Shown one piece after another: positions 52,404 through 60,335 of a stretch of DNA of 64,000 nucleotides. Origin of the DNA: UBA6912 sp963792895 (GTDB lineage Bacteria; Actinomycetota; Acidimicrobiia; Spongiisociales; UBA5794); the NCBI GenBank assembly GCA_963792895.1, contig CAWBYA010000007.1, forward strand, positions 868,001 to 932,000, written 5' to 3'. Numbering within the stretch: the first letter of the stretch is position 1; every line of letters begins with the position of its first letter. A program made the position numbers and the translations under genes. The notes under the pieces were generated by a model. That model saw nothing but the letters and a program-made list of their open reading frames with translations, was not told the origin of the DNA and ran no database searches.

Positions 52404-53420
52404 ATGCCTGACGCGACGCAACGCGAGGACCTGATGACCCCCACCAACCTGACCATCCTGCCGGTCGAGGAGCGCCTCGACGGCATCGTGCCGGACGCCG
52501 AACGGATCGTCCTCGAGCCGCTCATCTCCGAGATCGAGCAACTCAAGAAAGAGCGCAACGCCGTCGTGCTGGCCCACAACTACATGACGCCGGACATCTT
52601 CCACGGCGTCGCCGACCTGCGAGGCGATTCGCTTCAACTCGCCCGGCTTGCCGCAACAACCGACGCAGACGTGATCGTCATGGCCGGCGTGCACTTCATG
52701 GCCGAGACCGCCAAGATCGTGAACCCGGACAAGACGGTCCTCATCCCCGACCTCCGAGCCGGCTGCTCCCTCGCCGACTCCATCACTGCTGCCGACATCC
52801 GGTTGCTGCGCGAGCGCTACCCGAATGTTCCCGTCGTCACCTACGTCAACACGTCCGCGGAAGTGAAGGCCGAATCGGACGTGACCTGCACCTCCTCCAA
52901 CGCCGTCGCCGTCGTCGAGTCGCTGGAGAGTGATCGGGTGATCTTTCTCCCCGACCAATACCTCGGACGCTGGGTGGCGAGCCAGACCGACAAGGAGATC
53001 ATCCTCTGGCACGGCTCGTGCGAGGTCCACGAGCGCTTCACCGCTGCCGAGCTGCGCGAGTTTCGCATCGCCTATCCGGGAATCCAGATCATCGCCCACC
53101 CGGAGTGTCCGCCCGATGTGCTCCACGAAGCCGACTTCGTCGGAAGCACCAGCGGGATGATCAACTGGGTGAAGGACGAAGTGCCTCGCCAGGTGGTCAT
53201 GGTGACGGAATGCTCGATGAGCGACAACGTCGCGGTCGAGTCACCGGACACGGAGTTCATCCGACCCTGCAACCTCTGCCCGCACATGAAACGTATCACC
53301 ATGGAAGGGATCCGCGACGCCCTGCTCCATATGCAGCACGAGGTCCATGTCGATCCTGGGATCGCCGAGCGCGCCCGCCTCGCCGTCGACCGCATGCTCG
53401 CCGTGGGAGCCCGGCGATGA
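52404..53420 (+). CDS. nadA: Quinolinate synthase
   Basis: 338 residues. This [4Fe-4S] enzyme condenses iminoaspartate with dihydroxyacetone phosphate to quinolinate. Landmarks: AVVLAHNYMTPDI, GVHFMAETAKI, DLRAGCSLAD, TYVNTSAEVKAESD, HPECPPDV and CNLCPHMKRITMEG; cysteines in the third, fifth and sixth of these include the cluster ligands. ATG 52404 lacks a strong ribosome site; ATG 52434 after GCGAGGACCTG is a good alternative. The stop overlaps nadB. Confidence 0.97.
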   Translation: MPDATQREDLMTPTNLTILPVEERLDGIVPDAERIVLEPLISEIEQLKKERNAVVLAHNYMTPDIFHGVADLRGDSLQLARLAATTDADVIVMAGVHFMAETAKIVNPDKTVLIPDLRAGCSLADSITAADIRLLRERYPNVPVVTYVNTSAEVKAESDVTCTSSNAVAVVESLESDRVIFLPDQYLGRWVASQTDKEIILWHGSCEVHERFTAAELREFRIAYPGIQIIAHPECPPDVLHEADFVGSTSGMINWVKDEVPRQVVMVTECSMSDNVAVESPDTEFIRPCNLCPHMKRITMEGIRDALLHMQHEVHVDPGIAERARLAVDRMLAVGARR

Positions 53421-54961
53421 CGGTCTCTCGAGCGATCATCGTCGGCAGCGGTGTCGCCGGACTCACCACCGCGCTGGCCTTGGGTGACTGCGTCGTGGTG
53501 ACGAAGACCGAGTTGGGGGAGGGGTCGAGCACGTGGGCTCAGGGCGGCATCGCTGCCGCCATCGGGCGCAACGACGAGCCCGCCCTTCACGCCGCAGACA
53601 CGGTTGCCGTTTCCGGTGGGCTCGCCGATGCCGAGATCGCAGGGCTCGTGGCGGGCGAGGCGCCGGACCGTATCGCGTGGTTGCTCGAGCTGGGTGCCCG
53701 GTTCGATCGGGCGCCGGACGGGTCATTGGCACTCGGGCGTGAGGCGGGCCACGGCAAGCATCGCATCGTCCACGCAGACGGCGACGCAACGGGGGCTGAG
53801 TTGATGCGCACGCTGCGCATTGCGGTGCGGCGGCGCCCCGACATCGAGGTCCGTGAACACACCTGGGCAGTCGACCTCCTGCGCCAGGGCAATCGTGTGG
53901 TCGGCGTGCTGGTGATCACGCCGGACGGCGACCGAGAGACGCTTCTCGGCGATGCCGTCGTTCTTGCGACCGGTGGGATCGGCCGTCTGTACGCCGCGAC
54001 CACCAATCCCGAGGAGGTGACGGGCGACGGGCTGGCGATGGCGATTCGGGCAGGCGCCCGCATCGCGGACCCAGAGTTCGTGCAGTTTCATCCGACCGCG
54101 CTGCGCTCATCGCTCGATCCGATGCCGCTGCTCACCGAGGCGCTGCGCGGTGCGGGCGCGGTATTGCGCGACGAGGCCGGTCATCGGTTCATGCCGGATG
54201 AGCACCTGGACGCCGAGTTGGCGCCCCGTGACATCGTCGCCAGGGCGATATGGCGCCGGCTCCAGCAAGGTGGCGAGGTCTTCCTCGACGCCACCCACCT
54301 CGGAGAGTCATTCCCCGGCCGTTTTCCAACTGTGTTCGCCAGCGCCATCGATGCCGGCATCGACCCGCGGCGGGAGTGGTTGCCGGTGTCGCCGGCCGCC
54401 CACTATCACATGGGCGGGATCGCGGTGGATGAGGCGGGCCGAGCATCCCTCCCAGGGCTGTACGCATGCGGCGAGGTTTCCGTAACAGGGCTCCACGGTG
54501 CCAACCGCCTCGCCAGCAACTCGCTGCTCGAAGGCTTGGTGTTCGGCGTCGAGGTGGCCGAAGCCATCGCGGACGCACCCACCGGGCTCGATCCCGCTGC
54601 GCCCATCGAGGTGCCGTACTCGGCCCTCCCCGTCGTCCTCGACGAGCCGCACGCCGTCGCGAGGTTGCGAACCGTGATGTGGGACGACGTCGGTCTGATG
54701 CGCACAGCCGAGGGGCTCCGCGACGCCCTCGCTGAGATCGCGGCGTTGGCGCCCCAGCTTGCGACCAGCCTCGTGGGGCGCAACCTTGCGGCCGTGGCCG
54801 GGGTCGTGGCCGCAGCCGCGCTCGACCGTGGCGAGAGCCGAGGTGGCCATCATCGCCTCGACTTCCCCGACACGTCGGCGGAGTGGGCCCAACACACCGT
54901 CGTGACGCCGGCCGCCGAACCGACGACCCAGTTGAGGGCTGCAGTCAGAGGAGCGGCGTGA
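53417..54961 (+). CDS. nadB: L-aspartate oxidase
   Basis: A 514-residue FAD enzyme oxidising L-aspartate to iminoaspartate for NadA. FAD motif IIVGSGVAGLTTALAL, WAQGGIAAAIG, VVLATGGIGRLYAATTN, QFHPTAL and the end-of-domain GANRLASNSLLEGLVFG are all present. The start overlaps the nadA stop as ATGA and the end overlaps nadC. Confidence 0.97.
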   Translation: MTVSRAIIVGSGVAGLTTALALGDCVVVTKTELGEGSSTWAQGGIAAAIGRNDEPALHAADTVAVSGGLADAEIAGLVAGEAPDRIAWLLELGARFDRAPDGSLALGREAGHGKHRIVHADGDATGAELMRTLRIAVRRRPDIEVREHTWAVDLLRQGNRVVGVLVITPDGDRETLLGDAVVLATGGIGRLYAATTNPEEVTGDGLAMAIRAGARIADPEFVQFHPTALRSSLDPMPLLTEALRGAGAVLRDEAGHRFMPDEHLDAELAPRDIVARAIWRRLQQGGEVFLDATHLGESFPGRFPTVFASAIDAGIDPRREWLPVSPAAHYHMGGIAVDEAGRASLPGLYACGEVSVTGLHGANRLASNSLLEGLVFGVEVAEAIADAPTGLDPAAPIEVPYSALPVVLDEPHAVARLRTVMWDDVGLMRTAEGLRDALAEIAALAPQLATSLVGRNLAAVAGVVAAAALDRGESRGGHHRLDFPDTSAEWAQHTVVTPAAEPTTQLRAAVRGAA

Positions 54962-55812
54962 GGGGGATGCTGCCGCCGCCCGATCTGGGTGTCGAAGCAC
55001 TGCTGTGGCGCGCGCTCGGCGAGGATCTCGGAAGAGCGGGTGACCTGACCTCCAACGCGACGATTCCCGCCGAGCATCGATCGGTGGGCCACGTCGTGGC
55101 CAGGGCACCGGGCCGCATCGCCGGGCTCCACCAGGCGCTGCGGGCGTTCACCGTGCTCGACGACTCTGTGGTGGTTCGTGCCTTGGCGAGTGATGGACAG
55201 GACGTGGCGGCGGGGGAGCGGCTGGCGGAGGTCGCCGGTCCCACGCGCTCGCTGCTTGCGGCCGAGCGCACCTGTCTCAACCTGCTCGGTCACCTCAGCG
55301 GGGTAGCAACCGCGACCGCAGCGATGGTGCGTCTCGTCGAGGGGACGGGGGCCCGAATCGTCGATACGCGCAAGACGCTGCCGGGCTTGCGGGCCCTCGA
55401 GAAGTACGCGGTGCGGGCCGGGGGAGGGGCGAACCATCGTTTCGGGCTCGACGACGCCGTGCTGATCAAGGACAACCACATCGCGGCCGTCGGCAGCATC
55501 GGCGGTGCGATCAAGGCGGCCCGCCTTGCCGTTGGCCACATGGTGAGGATCGAGGTGGAAGTCGACACGCTCGACCAACTCGACGAAGCCCTGGCCGTCG
55601 GCGTGGATGCTGTGCTGCTCGACAACATGACTCCCGACGAGCTGCGGACAGCGGTGGCTCGGGTGGCGGGGCGCACCCTGACCGAAGCTTCAGGCGGGGT
55701 CACGGCGGAGACCGTGCGGGCCATCGCAGAGAGCGGCGTCGATCTGATCTCGATGGGGTGGCTCACCCACTCGGCGCCGCAGCTCGACGTCGCCTTCGAC
55801 CTGACCGTGTGA
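54958..55812 (+). CDS. nadC: Nicotinate-nucleotide pyrophosphorylase (quinolinate phosphoribosyltransferase)
   Basis: 284 residues. It forms nicotinate mononucleotide from quinolinate and PRPP. Motifs: EDLGRAGDLTSNATI, LNLLGHLSGVATATAAMV, DTRKTLPGLRALEKYAVRAG, DNHIAAVGS, EVEVDTLDQ and EASGGVTAETVRAIAESGVD. GTG 54958 overlaps the nadB stop as GTGA; ATG 54967 is the alternative. It completes de novo NAD synthesis to NaMN. Confidence 0.97.
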   Translation: MRGMLPPPDLGVEALLWRALGEDLGRAGDLTSNATIPAEHRSVGHVVARAPGRIAGLHQALRAFTVLDDSVVVRALASDGQDVAAGERLAEVAGPTRSLLAAERTCLNLLGHLSGVATATAAMVRLVEGTGARIVDTRKTLPGLRALEKYAVRAGGGANHRFGLDDAVLIKDNHIAAVGSIGGAIKAARLAVGHMVRIEVEVDTLDQLDEALAVGVDAVLLDNMTPDELRTAVARVAGRTLTEASGGVTAETVRAIAESGVDLISMGWLTHSAPQLDVAFDLTV

Positions 55813-55928
55813 CCAAAGCCATTCCGGCATGGTTCGAGGGCCGAATCCGGCACCTCATCCACGCACGAACGGGTAGCACGCCGCTGCGGCACCGTGGTCG
55901 GTTGCAGGCGGGGAGAGAACCAGGGAGA

Positions 55929-55974
55929 CCGGCCGTTCCACACGACGGGCTTCTGAACCGTGTGGAACGGCCGG
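55929..55974 (+). terminator. 16-bp perfect hairpin after nadC
   Basis: CCGGCCGTTCCACACG and its exact inverse complement CGTGTGGAACGGCCGG enclose 14 bases. It lies between nadC and the convergent cupredoxin gene and could end transcription from both sides. There is no T-run. The arms are longer than other hairpins in the window. Confidence 0.7.
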
Positions 55975-56073
55975 CAGAGGAGACTGTGTCTCGAGTATGA
56001 GGTCTACACCGGCATCCATAAACGGGGCGTAAAGAGGCGGTTGATGGCCCGGCCGCTCGACCCCGGTTCGCGG

Positions 56074-56439
56074 TCAGCCGCCGACGGTGATGGTCGCCGT
56101 CATGCTCGGATGAATGGTGCAGTGATATGCAAAGGTGCCTGCGGCATCGAAGGTCCGCTGAAAGCCGGCACCTCGAGCCATAGGGCCCGAGTCGAAGGAG
56201 TTGTCGTCGGCAGTGACCGTGTGGTCGACGCCCTGCTCGTTCATCCAGGTGACCGCGGAACCCACCTCGACGGTGAGCGTCGACGGCATGAATGCGAAGT
56301 TGTCTATCACCACTGCGCCCGGCGATGCTGTCGTCCCGTTCGCAGCGGTCGTCGTGGTGCCTCCTGCGGAGCTACCGCAGGCTGCAACCATTACGAGAAG
56401 CAATGCCAACCCGATCCGGGCAGCCGATCTCACGCCCAT
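56074..56439 (-). CDS. Plastocyanin-like cupredoxin lipoprotein
   Basis: 121 residues. Lipobox VAACG and a Thr-rich linker precede a type-1 copper domain. Ligands: His in GVDHTVTA near 73, then Cys, His and Met in YHCTIHPSMTATI at about 105-113. It probably carries electrons outside the membrane or binds copper. ATG 56439. Confidence 0.9.
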   Translation of the reverse strand: MGVRSAARIGLALLLVMVAACGSSAGGTTTTAANGTTASPGAVVIDNFAFMPSTLTVEVGSAVTWMNEQGVDHTVTADDNSFDSGPMARGAGFQRTFDAAGTFAYHCTIHPSMTATITVGG

Positions 56440-56548
56440 GGGTAGTCCTTTCGTTGCCGAGCGGAACGCTCGTGATACAGAGAAGCTAGGCCGGTTGTCG
56501 ATCTACGGCTGCGATGCGACCGTTTCTTCGAGGCCACAGGGGGGGGCG

Positions 56549-57062
56549 TGTCGGGTACCTCGTGCGCGGACCCTGGCGCTCGCACGTGCCGAGGGGAAGC
56601 GCCGCAACGAGGCGTGGGGACATCTCGGGCTGGGCGCCGTCCACTGGTTGGGCCAGGACCTCGATGGGGCCGCAGCATCGCTGTCGGCGGCACAGGACAT
56701 CTTCGCGGAGCACCGGGAGCACCCAATAGTCGCCTTCTGCCGCATGTTCGCAGCAAAGGTGGCTTGCGATCGGGGCGAGATCGAGGTGGCTGTCGAGATG
56801 CTCCGCGACATCGCAGAGCAGCTCTCGACCCGCGACGATCCGGGTGGTGTCTGGCGGTGGCTCGTCGCTGCGGCCGTGGTCGAGTGCGAGCGCGATCGGT
56901 CCGATGCGGCGGCGAGGTCGATCGGCGCCGCGCGAGACGTGAACGAGTTGCCTCCGTGGGAGCGAATCGAGGTGGATCGCATCCGTCCCCGGCTCGAGGC
57001 GGAACTGGGCCATGACGGCTACGAAGGTGCCCGGGCGGCAGGGCCGGCCGAAGTGAGGCGTT
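56549..57062 (+). pseudogene. TPR-domain regulator remnant (C-terminal fragment)
   Basis: An open frame reads like the TPR C-terminus of LuxR/AfsR- or cyclase-type ATPase regulators: RTLALARAEGKRRNEAWGHL, GAVHWLGQDLDGAAASLSAA, EIEVAVEMLRDIAEQL and RLEAELGHDGYEGARAAG. No start with a ribosome site precedes it, and the ATPase and sensor domains are missing. The normal stop is absent, so the frame runs on through antisense of the next gene to 57718. It is therefore a decayed fragment. Boundaries are approximate. Confidence 0.6.
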
Positions 57063-57124
57063 GCGGGTGGGCCTGGGCGGCTCACACATCGCAGCGACCA
57101 GGGCCGCCCGCTCACAAACCTGCT

Positions 57125-57787
57125 TCAGTCCCCGGCCACGAAGAACAGCCAGGTGCCATCAGCCGTGATTCCTGCGCGGTAGCCGACATATCCGCCGAAG
57201 TCCTTCATGGCCTGGATCTCGGCGTCCGAGTAGAGCGAGGCGACTTCCTTCCACTGCTCGTCGGTCGGGTTGTCCCCGAAGGCCGAGGGCCAGTAGTAGA
57301 GCTCCGTCGACTCACCGGAAGCGAGCGCAGCGTCCAGGCTCCCGTAGGACATGGCGAGGATGCGCACGAGCGTCGCAAGCACGTCGTCGCCGGCTCCCTC
57401 CGCCGCCATCCAATACCCGGATGGATCGTCACTCCCGCCGAAACTGTACGTGAACTCGTCGCCGGCCAATGCGGCGAGACCGGCGAAGTCACACGTGAGG
57501 GCGGCCTCGAGGATCGCGTCGCGCGTGGCGGCCACGGGACCGGGGACGCCGGCGTCGCCTGGCATGTCCTCGCCGGTCGCCGAACAGCCAGGTTCGACGA
57601 TCACCGCAGTGGTGTCGACCGGGAGTGCTGTGGTGGTCGGCGCCGCCAGGTCCACCGTAGTGGTGGTAGTGGAGGCGGCGTCTGCCCTGGTCGTCGAGCT
57701 GCCTCCGACGCCGGATGATGCCGAGCCTCCGCACCCGGCCAGGGCCACACACATCGAGATCGTCGCACACCTCATTCGTGTCGCCAT
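57125..57787 (-). CDS. Secreted lipoprotein with Thr-rich linker, unknown function
   Basis: 220 residues. Lipobox VALAGC, then a Ser/Thr-rich spacer to about 60, and a globular domain with DAILEAALTCDFAGLAALAG, YSFGGSDDPSGYW and a C-terminal GYRAGITADGTWLFFVAGD. The domain resembles SnoaL/NTF2-like helices plus strands, without certainty. ATG 57787 is preceded by GAGGATGAGGAG. Confidence 0.78.
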   Translation of the reverse strand: MATRMRCATISMCVALAGCGGSASSGVGGSSTTRADAASTTTTTVDLAAPTTTALPVDTTAVIVEPGCSATGEDMPGDAGVPGPVAATRDAILEAALTCDFAGLAALAGDEFTYSFGGSDDPSGYWMAAEGAGDDVLATLVRILAMSYGSLDAALASGESTELYYWPSAFGDNPTDEQWKEVASLYSDAEIQAMKDFGGYVGYRAGITADGTWLFFVAGD

Positions 57788-57905
57788 CTCCTCATCCTCT
57801 CGTCGGTGAGGCTCGTTCGACGCGTATGACCACTGTGGGGGTTCCCGGAAATACTCACATTCGTGTAGTTCGCTCGCGCCGACGCGGGTAAGATCGGCGC
57901 CTCGC

Positions 57906-60089
57906 ATGCCCGATTTGCTCCTCCTCGAAGACCTCAACCCCGCCCAGCGTGAAGCCGTAGCCGCTACCGATGGGCCGGTGCTCGTCATCGCGGGTGCCGG
58001 ATCGGGCAAGACTCGTGTGCTCACGCGTCGGGTCGCGCACCTCATCCGGGATCATGACGTGCCACCCCACGCCATCCTGGCGATCACCTTCACGAACAAG
58101 GCGGCGGCTGAGATGAAGGAGCGGGTGGCCCAGCTCGTCGGGCCGGTTGCCCGGTCGATGTGGGTGTCGACGTTCCACGCGGCGTGCTCGAGGATCCTGC
58201 GGCGCGAAGCCCACCGGCTCGGCTACCGCTCGGCCTTCTCCATCTATGACTCGGCGGACTCGCTGCGGCTGATCACGCTCTGCGTGAAGGATCTCGATCT
58301 CGACCCCAAGCGCTTCCCACCGCGCAACATTCGCGCTGCCATCTCGAACGCCAAGAACGAGTTGATCGACTACGAGACGTTCGCCTCGAATGACGCGGGT
58401 TACTACCACGAGAAGGTCGCCGACGTGTACCGCCTCTACCAGCAGCGGCTCGTCGAGGCCTCGGCGATGGACTTCGACGACCTGCTCATGGTCACGGTCG
58501 AGCTGCTCCAGGCCTTTCCCGACGTGCTGCGCGGCTATCAGGAGCGGTTCCGGTACGTGCTCGTCGACGAGTATCAGGACACCAATCGCGCCCAATACGT
58601 GCTCGTGAAGCTGCTCACCGAGCACCATCAGAATCTGTGCGTCGTCGGCGACGAAGCACAGTCGATCTATGCGTTTCGAGGCGCCGACATTCGCAACATC
58701 ATGGAGTTCGAGAAGGACTTCCCCGACGCCCGCATCGTGCTGCTCGAGCAGAACTACCGGTCGACAGAGATGATCCTCGACGCCGCCAACGCCGTCATCG
58801 GCAACAACCCCTCCGCCAAACCCAAGCGCTTGTGGACCAGTCTCGGCCGCGGTGAACCGATCATCACCTACGAGGCAGAGGATGAGCACGACGAAGCGGC
58901 GTTCGTCGCGGAGAAGGTGGGTGAGCTGCAGCACGATGATCTGCCGCTCAGCGATGTGGCCGTCTTCTACCGCACCAACGCCCAGTCGCGCGTCATCGAA
59001 GAGGTTCTCGTCAAGTTCGGCGTCGCCTACCAGGTGATCGGCGGCGTCAAGTACTACGACAGGCGTGAGGTCAAAGACGTGCTCGCCTACCTGAAGGCGC
59101 TGGTGAACCCGGCAGACACCGTGGCGTTGAAGCGAGTGATCAATACCCCGAAGCGGGCGATCGGCGACACGAGCGTCGCTCACGTCGACCGGTTCGCAGA
59201 GGGCAACAGGATCTCGTTCTGGGAAGCCCTGTTGCGGGTCCAGGAGATTCCGCAACTCTCGGCGAGGGCCCAGAAGGCGATCGCCGAGTTCGTCGCGCTG
59301 ATGGATCACCTGTCGACGGAGATGGCGAAGGGCCCCCGGCCGGCGCTTGAGGCGATCCTCGCCGACACGGGCTACATGGACTGGGTGCGATCAGAGCGCT
59401 CGATCGAGGCGATGGGTCGGGAGGAGAACCTCCGCGAGCTGGTGTCGGCAGCTGCCGACTTCGAAGAGGAGGGGCCAATCACGCTTGGCCCGGCCGACTG
59501 GATCGACCTCGACGGGGTGCGCAAGTCCGAGTTGTTCTTGGAGTCGATCAGTCTCGTCACCGATGTCGACAACCTCGAGGACACCGAGGTCGTCACGCTG
59601 ATGACCCTCCACAACGCCAAGGGGCTGGAGTTTCCCGTCGTCTTCATGACGGGCATGGAGGATGGGATCTTCCCGCACATGCGCGCACTCGGCGATCCCA
59701 AGGAGCTCGAGGAGGAGCGGCGCCTCTGCTACGTCGGCATCACCCGCGCCATGCGTCAGCTGTTCGTGACCCGTGCGTGGAGCCGGAACCTGTGGGGTGC
59801 CAACAACTACAACCCCCCGAGCCGCTTCCTATCCGAGATTCCGGCGGGGCTCACGGTGGCCGCAAAACGTGGTCGGCGCGTGCCTGCCAGAGAGACCGCC
59901 GGCCTCGCCCGATCGCATGTGGCGGCCACCGAGATCGGGACGGGCGACCGCGTTCGTCACAGCCACTGGGGCGTTGGCACCGTGCGCGAGGTCGTCGGTG
60001 CAGGCGACAGGGCCGAAGCCGTCGTGAGCTTCGATGCGGAAGGCGTCAAACGGCTGCTGCTCGCCTGGGCGCCCCTCGAGCGCGTCTGA
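57906..60089 (+). CDS. pcrA: UvrD/PcrA-type DNA helicase
   Basis: A 727-residue SF1A helicase moving 3'-5' on DNA in repair and replication. Motifs in order: AGAGSGKTRVLT (I), ITFTNKAAAEMKER (Ia), VLVDEYQDTN (II), VGDEAQSIYAFRGA (III), LEQNYRST (IV), TLMTLHNAKGLEFPVVF (V) and CYVGITRA (VI). The C-terminal Tudor-like GDRVRHSHWGVGTVREVV is the PcrA RNA-polymerase-binding region. A TAAGAT box (57889-57894) predicts a start of transcription about five bases before ATG 57906, with no ribosome site, so the message may be near-leaderless. Confidence 0.97.
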   Translation: MPDLLLLEDLNPAQREAVAATDGPVLVIAGAGSGKTRVLTRRVAHLIRDHDVPPHAILAITFTNKAAAEMKERVAQLVGPVARSMWVSTFHAACSRILRREAHRLGYRSAFSIYDSADSLRLITLCVKDLDLDPKRFPPRNIRAAISNAKNELIDYETFASNDAGYYHEKVADVYRLYQQRLVEASAMDFDDLLMVTVELLQAFPDVLRGYQERFRYVLVDEYQDTNRAQYVLVKLLTEHHQNLCVVGDEAQSIYAFRGADIRNIMEFEKDFPDARIVLLEQNYRSTEMILDAANAVIGNNPSAKPKRLWTSLGRGEPIITYEAEDEHDEAAFVAEKVGELQHDDLPLSDVAVFYRTNAQSRVIEEVLVKFGVAYQVIGGVKYYDRREVKDVLAYLKALVNPADTVALKRVINTPKRAIGDTSVAHVDRFAEGNRISFWEALLRVQEIPQLSARAQKAIAEFVALMDHLSTEMAKGPRPALEAILADTGYMDWVRSERSIEAMGREENLRELVSAAADFEEEGPITLGPADWIDLDGVRKSELFLESISLVTDVDNLEDTEVVTLMTLHNAKGLEFPVVFMTGMEDGIFPHMRALGDPKELEEERRLCYVGITRAMRQLFVTRAWSRNLWGANNYNPPSRFLSEIPAGLTVAAKRGRRVPARETAGLARSHVAATEIGTGDRVRHSHWGVGTVREVVGAGDRAEAVVSFDAEGVKRLLLAWAPLERV

Positions 60090-60114
60090 TCTACGGCGCA
60101 CACCCCATCGCCTC

Positions 60115-60133
60115 CGCTCAGCGAGGCTGAGCG
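60115..60133 (+). terminator. 8-bp hairpin after pcrA
   Basis: CGCTCAGC-GAG-GCTGAGCG is a perfect stem with a three-base loop, 25 bases after the helicase stop. No T-run follows. Confidence 0.6.
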
Positions 60134-60174
60134 CAGGTCGGTTGAAACGGGCTCTCACCCTGATCTTGGGCCAC

Positions 60175-60201
60175 TTGACTACACCTACGGTGAGATAAGC
60201 T
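60175..60201 (+). promoter_or_regulatory. Possible promoter of the subtilase gene
   Basis: TTGACT (60175-60180) and TAAGCT (60196-60201) are separated by 15 bases, slightly short. Transcription would leave a 5' leader of about 130 bases containing a CCCGG-TCAT-CCGGG hairpin (60301-60314) before the GGAGGGG ribosome site. No riboswitch class was recognised in the leader. Confidence 0.4.
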
Positions 60202-60335
60202 GACGTGTAGCAGGCGCGTCGCGCCTCACCCTGGGAGGACGGGATCGTGGGACGGGCTCTCGGCTCGACTCGCCGTGGTCACGGCCTCCTTTCACTTGTA
60301 CCCGGTCATCCGGGCTACCCATTCGGAGGGGCTCA

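Noticed and set aside
55825..55860. GGTTCGA...-like stretch resembling a tRNA T-arm
   Set aside because: No acceptor stem, D-arm or anticodon arm can be drawn around it.
56201..57718. Reading the whole 505-codon plus-strand frame as one gene
   Set aside because: Only the middle third is protein-like. The two ends are antisense to the cupredoxin and lipoprotein genes.
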